DNA of 17,696 nucleotides from contig DASSEM010000071.1 of NCBI GenBank assembly GCA_035695265.1, positions 1 to 17,696 on the forward strand, given 5' to 3'. How positions within the stretch are numbered: the first letter of the stretch is position 1; each line of letters opens with the position of its first letter. Below the pieces are notes generated by a model, which had not been told where the DNA came from, made no database searches, and saw only the letters and a list, made by a program, of their open reading frames with translations. The position numbers were made by a program, and so were the translations under genes. This DNA is from RHKX01 sp035695265 (lineage in GTDB: Bacteria; Actinomycetota; Thermoleophilia; Solirubrobacterales; 70-9). Of the stretch, positions 13,541 to 17,696 are shown piece by piece.

Positions 13541-13546
13541 AAGTTA
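13541..13546 (-). promoter_or_regulatory. Candidate -10 hexamer (polX)
   Basis: The minus strand reads TAACTT, ending 6 nt before the polX ATG with no ribosome site, in the short AT-rich part of the divergent spacer. Confidence 0.45.
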
Positions 13547-13562
13547 GTCGGCCCCGTCGCAT

Positions 13563-13568
13563 TAGTCT
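13563..13568 (+). promoter_or_regulatory. Candidate -10 hexamer (mannosyltransferase gene)
   Basis: TAGTCT ends 12 nt before the ATG at 13581, which would give a leader of only about 5-6 nt. It lies 16 bp from the opposite-facing polX hexamer. Confidence 0.35.
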
Positions 13569-13580
13569 GGCCGGGCACCG

Positions 13581-14312
13581 ATGCCGCCCGAGCTCCCGAT
13601 CAGGGTCGTGCTGCCGACCTACAACGAGGCCGACAACCTCGAGTCGCTCGTCCCGGCGGTGCTCGCGGCGGCCCCGGGCGGCACCGGGATCCTCATCGTC
13701 GACGACGCCTCGCCGGACGGGACCGGCGCGATCGCCGACGGGCTGGCCGCCGCCGACGAGCGGGTCGAGGTCATGCACCGACCCCGCAAGGAGGGCCTCG
13801 GGCCTGCCTACATCGCGGGGTTCGCCCGCGCGCTGGGGGCCGGGGCGGAGCGGATCGTCCAGATGGACGCCGACTTCTCCCACGACCCGGCCGACGTCCC
13901 GCGACTGATCGCGGCGACGGGCGAGGACGGCGCGGACCTGGCGCTCGGGTCGCGCTACGTGCGCGGGGGCGGCGTCGGCGATTGGGGGCTTCTGCGGCGG
14001 GCGATCTCGCGCTCCGGAAGCATCTACGCCCGCTCCTGGCTCGGGCTCGGGATCCACGACCTCACCGGCGGCTTCAAGTGCTTCCGGCGGGCGGCGCTCG
14101 AGGCGATCCGGGTCGAGACCGTGAGCGCGCTCGGCTACGCGTTTCAGATCGAGACGACCTACCGCGCGGTCCGTGCCGGGTTCGCGGTCGTCGAGGTCCC
14201 GATCGTCTTCAGCGACCGCCATGTCGGCGAGTCGAAGATGAGCCGCGCGATCGTCGCCGAGGCGGTCTGGAGGGTGCCCCTGATGAGGCTCAGGGGTGCG
14301 CGCTGGGGCTGA
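13581..14312 (+). CDS. Polyprenol-phosphate mannosyltransferase-like family 2 glycosyltransferase
   Basis: A 243-residue GT2 enzyme of the dolichol/polyprenol-phosphate mannose synthase type. It transfers mannose from GDP-mannose to a lipid phosphate, making the donor for lipomannan or protein mannosylation. Visible motifs are LPTYNEADNL (11-20), VDDASPDGT, QMDADFSHDP with the metal-binding DAD, SRYVRGG, DLTGGFKCFRR, FQIET and SDRHVGESKMS. It ends after the catalytic domain with no C-terminal membrane helices, so it is a soluble or peripheral single-domain form, unlike fused Ppm1 or GtrA-type proteins. ATG 13581 gives the expected N-terminus. Glucose or another hexose as the donor cannot be excluded. 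The gene is followed after 115 bp by thioredoxin. Confidence 0.9.
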   Translation: MPPELPIRVVLPTYNEADNLESLVPAVLAAAPGGTGILIVDDASPDGTGAIADGLAAADERVEVMHRPRKEGLGPAYIAGFARALGAGAERIVQMDADFSHDPADVPRLIAATGEDGADLALGSRYVRGGGVGDWGLLRRAISRSGSIYARSWLGLGIHDLTGGFKCFRRAALEAIRVETVSALGYAFQIETTYRAVRAGFAVVEVPIVFSDRHVGESKMSRAIVAEAVWRVPLMRLRGARWG

Positions 14313-14317
14313 GGCTC

Positions 14318-14346
14318 TTCCAATACTTCATTTTGTGTAGTAAGGT
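14318..14346 (+). promoter_or_regulatory. Candidate promoter of thioredoxin
   Basis: This is an AT-rich patch in the 115-bp gap after the glycosyltransferase gene. TTCCAA (14318-14323) and TAAGGT (14341-14346) are spaced by 17 bp. A second -10-like TATACA lies at 14389-14394. Either would give a true 5' leader carrying the ribosome site. Confidence 0.35.
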
Positions 14347-14415
14347 GTCGGATGCAGCCGTGACCGGCGGTCCGGCTGATCAGATCGCTATACAGAGACC
14401 CCCACGCACCCCAAC

Positions 14416-14420
14416 AGGAG
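14416..14420 (+). promoter_or_regulatory. Strong Shine-Dalgarno of thioredoxin
   Basis: AGGAG lies 7 nt before ATG 14428 and fixes that start. It is unusual here, because most genes in the window lack a ribosome site, and suggests a well-expressed, leadered message. Confidence 0.7.
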
Positions 14421-14427
14421 CACCACA

Positions 14428-14751
14428 ATGGCGAACCTCCCGCAGGTCACAGACAGCAGCTTCCAGGCCGAGGTACTCGACTCCACCGAGCCCGTCCTCG
14501 TCGACTTCTGGGCTCCCTGGTGCGGGCCATGCCGGGTCGTCCACCCGATCCTGGAGGAGATGTCGGGGGAGCGCGACGACTTCAAGATCGTCAGCCTCAA
14601 CATCGACGAGAATCAGGAGACGGCAAGCAAGTACCAGGTCATGTCGATTCCGACCATGATCGTCTTCAGGGGCGGCCAGCCGGCGAAGACGATCGTCGGC
14701 GCGATGCCGAAGAAGCGCCTGGAAGCCGAGCTCGAGCCGGCCTTGGCCTGA
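14428..14751 (+). CDS. trx: Thioredoxin
   Basis: A 107-residue cytosolic dithiol reductase of classic thioredoxin length. The active site WCGPC (about 31-35) is within DFWAPWCGPCRVVHPIL, the cis-proline is in SIPTMIVF, and the GxxxxxxxVGAMPKKRLE tail is typical. There is no signal peptide or membrane anchor, so it is a general cytoplasmic reductant (ribonucleotide reductase, peroxiredoxins and so on) rather than a CcmG or DsbE type. It has the best ribosome site in the window. Its stop is 3 bp from the stop of the convergent four-helix membrane protein. No thioredoxin reductase is present in the window. Confidence 0.95.
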   Translation: MANLPQVTDSSFQAEVLDSTEPVLVDFWAPWCGPCRVVHPILEEMSGERDDFKIVSLNIDENQETASKYQVMSIPTMIVFRGGQPAKTIVGAMPKKRLEAELEPALA

Positions 14752-14754
14752 CCG

Positions 14755-15189
14755 TCAGAAGACCTGAGCGTCGACGAAGCCGGCGATCAGGACGAGCATC
14801 CCGCCGATCTCGCCGATGATCAGCGCCCACATGAACGCATGGGTGCCGGCGACGGGGTCGCGGAACTGGTTGTCGGTGTCGCGGCGCCAGCCGTGGATCG
14901 AGTAGCCCGCGATCGCGGCGGCGAAGAAGAAGATCGGCACGAAGGCGGCGATCAGGTTGACCGCGGTGGAGAAGCCGCTGAGCTCGACGAAGGCGGCGAG
15001 GAGCAGCGTCGCGAAGCTGTAGAGCAGCGCCGCGCGATGGGCGATGTCGACGTAGGGATGGGCCTGGGCGTCCTCTGAAGTCGCGATCTGGCGGTACTTC
15101 CAGACTCCGAGCAGGAGCGCCCAGAGGAAGATCAGCCCCGCCGCGAGGATGACCGCCTTGGTGTCGCCGCCGAGCTCCATCGCGCTCAC
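14755..15189 (-). CDS. Four-helix integral membrane protein of unknown function, coupled to ileS
   Basis: A 144-residue protein with four hydrophobic segments: about 12-30, 50-70, 76-98 and 116-140. Polar loops between them carry conserved-looking histidines and acids: HPYVDIAHRAALLYSF before helix 2, IHGWRRDTDNQF after helix 3 and GTHAFMWALIIGEIGG entering helix 4. The His pattern at membrane edges could bind a metal or heme, but this is only a suggestion, and I do not recognise the family. GTG 15189 is chosen because GTGA overlaps the ileS stop by 4 bases, the usual sign of translational coupling. It converges on thioredoxin. Confidence 0.8.
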   Translation of the reverse strand: MSAMELGGDTKAVILAAGLIFLWALLLGVWKYRQIATSEDAQAHPYVDIAHRAALLYSFATLLLAAFVELSGFSTAVNLIAAFVPIFFFAAAIAGYSIHGWRRDTDNQFRDPVAGTHAFMWALIIGEIGGMLVLIAGFVDAQVF

Positions 15190-17696
15190 CCGGCCCGCCG
15201 GACGCCGACCGTGAGCTCCCGGCCGTCGACGCTCACCGCGTCGCCCGCGCCGCCGTCGTAGGCGACGCTGGTCGCCAGCGTCTCGCCGGTGACGTAGTCC
15301 TCGTGTGCACGCGCGGCCGCGATCAGCTCCGGGTCGCCCCCGAGCTCGAGGTCGATCCGGTCGCTGATCTCGAGGCCGGCGTCCTTGCGCGCGTTCTGGA
15401 TCGCTCGCACCACCTCGCGCGCCCGTCCCTCGCGGATCAGGTCCTCGTCGAGCTCCAGTGCGAGCGCGACCGCGCGGCCCGCCTCGGCCTCGACCCGGTA
15501 TCCGTCGAGCGGCTCCATCGCGAAGCTGAGCTCATCGGGGCCGAGCGTGTGCTCGCGACCCGCGATCGTGATCCCGATCTGGCCGCCGGCGCCGAGCGTC
15601 GAACGCGCCTTGTCGGCGTCGAGCGCCTCGATCGCGACCTTGACCTGCGGCATGTCCTTGCCGAAGCGGGGGCCGAGCGCGCGGAAGTCGGGTCGCACCG
15701 TCCAGCTCGCCAGCTCACCCTCCTCGCTCACGAACTCGAGCTCACGGACGTTGAGCTCGGCGCGGACGATCGCGGCGAGCCCCTCGATCGTGTGCCGCTC
15801 CGCCTCGGTCGCGACGATCACCGCCTTCGCGAGCGGCTGGCGCATCTTCACCTTCGCCTGCGCCCGAGCGGCGCGGCCGAGCTCGACGGCGCGGCGGGCA
15901 GCCTCGACCCCGGCCTCGAGCTCGCGGTCGCGAAGCCCCTCGTCGACCTCCGGGTAGTCCTCGAGGTGGACCGACGCCTCGACCGGCGGGTCGGCGCCGT
16001 GGACGAGGTTGAGCCAGATCGCGTCGGCCGTGAACGGGATGAACGGGGCGAGCAGCTTCGCCGTCTCGACCAGGCAATGGCGCAGCGTCTCGAACGCGGC
16101 GGGGTCGCCGTCCCAGAAGCGCCGCCGCGAGACCCGCACGTACCAGTTGGACATCTCATCGACGTAGCCGGCGAGCGCCTTGCCTGCGGTCGTCGAGTCG
16201 AAGTCGTCGAGCCGCTCGCGGACAACCTCGGTCGTGGCCTGCAGCCGGGAGAGGAGCCACCGGTCCATCGCCCCTTCGGCATCGGATTGATCTCCGCCGG
16301 CCGCTCCTCGCTCCTCGCTCCTCGCTCCTTGCTCCGCTGCGGCGTTCGCATACAGCACGAAGAACGAGTACGTGTTCCAGAGCGTCAGCAGGAACTGCCG
16401 CACCGACTCCCCGACCGTCTCGGCGCTGAACCGGTAGCCCGCCCACGGCTGCTGCGAGGCGAGGTAGTACCAGCGGAAGGCGTCGGCGCCGTGGGCGTCG
16501 ATCACCTCGTGCGGGTCGACGAGGTTGCCGAGCCGCTTGCTCATCTTCTGCCCCTCGGGGTCGAGGATCAGGCCGAGGCAGACGCAGTTCAGGTAGTCGG
16601 TCTCGTCGAACAGGAGCACCGACTCGGCGAGCTGCGAGTAGAACCAGCCGCGGGTCTGGTCGAGCCCCTCGCAGATGAAGTCGGCCGGGAAGCGCCGGTC
16701 GAACTCCGCCTCGTTCTCGAACGGGTAGTGGAGCTGCGCGAACGGCATCGCGCCGCTGTCGTACCAGGTGTCGATCACCTCGGGGACGCGTCGCATCTCG
16801 CCGCCGCAGGCCGGGCAGTCGAGGACGACCGCGTCGATGTAGGGGCGGTGGAGGTCGACCTCGCCGTCCTCGTCGCGGGGGAGCTCGCCGCCGCGCTCGG
16901 TGATCTCGGCGACCGAGCCGACGCAGACCCGCTCGCCGCAACCTTCGGCCTCACAGGCCCAGATCGGCAGCGGCGTCCCCCAGTAGCGCTCGCGCGAGAG
17001 CGCCCAGTCGACGTTGCCTTCGAGCCACTTGCCGAAGCGTCCGTGCTTGATGTGCTCGGGGTGCCAGCCGATCCGCTCGTTCTCGGCCAGCATCCGGTCG
17101 CGGACAGCAGAGGTTCGCAGGTACCAGGAAGCCTTCGCGTAGTAGAGCAGCGGCGTCTCGCAGCGCCAGCAGTGCGGGTAGGCGTGCTCGTAGGGGACCT
17201 GCTTGAACAGGCGGCCGGCGGCGTCGAGCGCGTCGACGATCTCGGGATCGTGCTCGCGGACGAGCTTGCCCTGGTAGTCGGGGACGCGCTCGTCGTAGGT
17301 GCCGTCGAGGCGGACCGGGTTCTGCAGCGTCATCCCGTAGCGCTCGCCGAGCCGGAAGTCGTCCTCACCGAACGCGAGCGCGGTATGGACGAGACCGGTC
17401 CCGTCCTCGGTCGTGACGAAGTCGGCCATCAGGACCGAGTGGCCGAGCGGGCCGAAGTCGGAGCCGGCGATGTAGCCGAACGGCGCCTCGTAGCGGACGC
17501 CCTCGAGATCGGCGCCCTTGAAGGTCGCGAGGGTCTCGTAGTCCTCGCCGAGGACCCGATCGGCGAGGGCCAGCGCCACCACGACGACCTCGCCATCCGC
17601 CATCCGTGCCCGCACGTAGTCGATCGCGGGCCCCACCGCGACGGCCGCATGCGCGATCAGCGTCCACGGAGTGGTGGTCCAGACGAGCAGGTTGTC
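15186..17696 (-). CDS. ileS: Isoleucyl-tRNA synthetase, eukaryote-like type (5' end outside window)
   Basis: The C-terminal 836 residues of the enzyme that charges tRNA-Ile. The visible part starts in the CP1 editing domain (LLVWTTTPWTLIAHAAVAV, then DGTGLVHTALAFGEDDF, where the usual Pro after HTA is Leu). It continues through HCWRCETPLLYYAKASW, WGTPLPIWACEAEGCGE, a zinc-ribbon-like CPACG and DTWYDSGAMPFAQ. The KMSKR signature is encoded at 16533-16547, followed by the anticodon-binding region and a C-terminal domain ending near 15189. These blocks match the type 2 (eukaryote-like) enzymes of actinomycetes, many of which tolerate mupirocin; resistance here is an inference. A short linker encoded by heptanucleotide repeats sits between the catalytic and anticodon domains. 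The start and HIGH motif lie beyond 17696. Confidence 0.95.
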   Translation of the reverse strand, partial: DNLLVWTTTPWTLIAHAAVAVGPAIDYVRARMADGEVVVVALALADRVLGEDYETLATFKGADLEGVRYEAPFGYIAGSDFGPLGHSVLMADFVTTEDGTGLVHTALAFGEDDFRLGERYGMTLQNPVRLDGTYDERVPDYQGKLVREHDPEIVDALDAAGRLFKQVPYEHAYPHCWRCETPLLYYAKASWYLRTSAVRDRMLAENERIGWHPEHIKHGRFGKWLEGNVDWALSRERYWGTPLPIWACEAEGCGERVCVGSVAEITERGGELPRDEDGEVDLHRPYIDAVVLDCPACGGEMRRVPEVIDTWYDSGAMPFAQLHYPFENEAEFDRRFPADFICEGLDQTRGWFYSQLAESVLLFDETDYLNCVCLGLILDPEGQKMSKRLGNLVDPHEVIDAHGADAFRWYYLASQQPWAGYRFSAETVGESVRQFLLTLWNTYSFFVLYANAAAEQGARSEERGAAGGDQSDAEGAMDRWLLSRLQATTEVVRERLDDFDSTTAGKALAGYVDEMSNWYVRVSRRRFWDGDPAAFETLRHCLVETAKLLAPFIPFTADAIWLNLVHGADPPVEASVHLEDYPEVDEGLRDRELEAGVEAARRAVELGRAARAQAKVKMRQPLAKAVIVATEAERHTIEGLAAIVRAELNVRELEFVSEEGELASWTVRPDFRALGPRFGKDMPQVKVAIEALDADKARSTLGAGGQIGITIAGREHTLGPDELSFAMEPLDGYRVEAEAGRAVALALELDEDLIREGRAREVVRAIQNARKDAGLEISDRIDLELGGDPELIAAARAHEDYVTGETLATSVAYDGGAGDAVSVDGRELTVGVRRAG
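16303..16335 (-). repeat. Heptanucleotide tandem repeat inside ileS
   Basis: On the plus strand GCTCCTC is repeated three times, followed by GCTCCTT and a partial fifth copy (GCTCC). It encodes the linker EQGARSEERGA between the KMSKR catalytic part and the anticodon-binding part of IleRS. Because 7 is not a multiple of 3, gain or loss of one unit would shift the reading frame. Confidence 0.85.

Noticed and set aside
11831..14659. 942-codon plus-strand open frame across polX and the glycosyltransferase region
   Set aside because: It is antisense to polX and out of frame with the glycosyltransferase and thioredoxin; no recognisable motif. A GC-driven shadow.
14748..14758. CTGACCGTCAG palindrome between thioredoxin and the membrane protein, as a terminator
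   Set aside because: It is only 5+1+5 bp and made largely by the two facing TGA stop codons; a similar short palindrome occurs at the helicase/PAC2 junction.
1..17696. CRISPR arrays, tRNA or rRNA genes, complete insertion sequences, toxin-antitoxin or defence islands
   Set aside because: No regularly spaced direct repeats, no cloverleaf or rRNA sequence, and no transposase, integrase or recognised defence protein was seen on either strand.

Overview
The window is very GC-rich, densely packed chromosomal DNA. It most likely comes from an actinomycete, and the Thermoleophilia/Solirubrobacterales group is my best guess. The reasons are the high G+C codon use, a eukaryote-like (type 2) isoleucyl-tRNA synthetase, a PAC2-family protein, an AdnA/AdnB-style helicase-nuclease, an Mrp ATPase with an N-terminal MIP18 domain, and apparently widespread leaderless initiation. 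The lineage is an inference from gene content; no rRNA is present.

Layout, left to right. (1) 1-1409, minus strand: the 5' part of an Mrp/ApbC Fe-S carrier gene, a 200-bp gene-free stretch that folds into several hairpins on the minus strand, and a Lys/Arg/Ala-rich histone-like protein. (2) 1589-5662: a divergent pair, an inositol-monophosphatase-family enzyme (minus) and a UvrD-like motor fused to a RecB/AddB-type Fe-S nuclease (plus). The motor's Walker A lysine is replaced by Arg. (3) 5664-7531: a divergent pair, a PAC2-family protein (minus) and a YhaM-like OB-fold/HD 3'-5' exoribonuclease (plus). The exonuclease has no standard start codon in front of its conserved N-terminus. (4) 7532-7832: an unusually long convergent gap holding a long hairpin and three copies of a 12-bp element. 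(5) 7833-10464, minus strand: two half-size TauE/SafE-type membrane proteins, ArfB and a secreted RTX-repeat protein. (6) 10482-11806, plus strand: trehalose-6-phosphate phosphatase and a small membrane protein. (7) 11810-13534, minus strand: PolX-type DNA polymerase/PHP. (8) 13581-14751, plus strand: polyprenol-phosphate mannosyltransferase-like GT2 and thioredoxin. (9) 14755-17696, minus strand: a four-helix membrane protein overlapping the end of ileS, whose 5' end lies outside the window.

No single pathway is encoded. The genes are mostly housekeeping: Fe-S assembly, DNA repair, RNA turnover, ribosome rescue, translation, trehalose and glycolipid synthesis, and redox. Gene order is tight. 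Three convergent pairs are 1-3 bp apart, and several same-strand neighbours overlap by 1-4 bp (TGATG or GTGA), so the 301-bp convergent gap at 7532-7832 stands out. Seven genes have a TANNNT- or NANNNT-like -10 hexamer only 6-7 nt before the start codon and no Shine-Dalgarno, which fits leaderless mRNAs. Thioredoxin and the histone-like gene instead have purine-rich ribosome sites.

I did not find a CRISPR array, complete mobile element, tRNA, rRNA or recognisable defence system. The least explained items are the structured RNA candidate before mrp, the repeat cluster at 7578-7672, the C-terminal domain of the RTX protein, the degenerate helicase motor and the paired half-size transporters.
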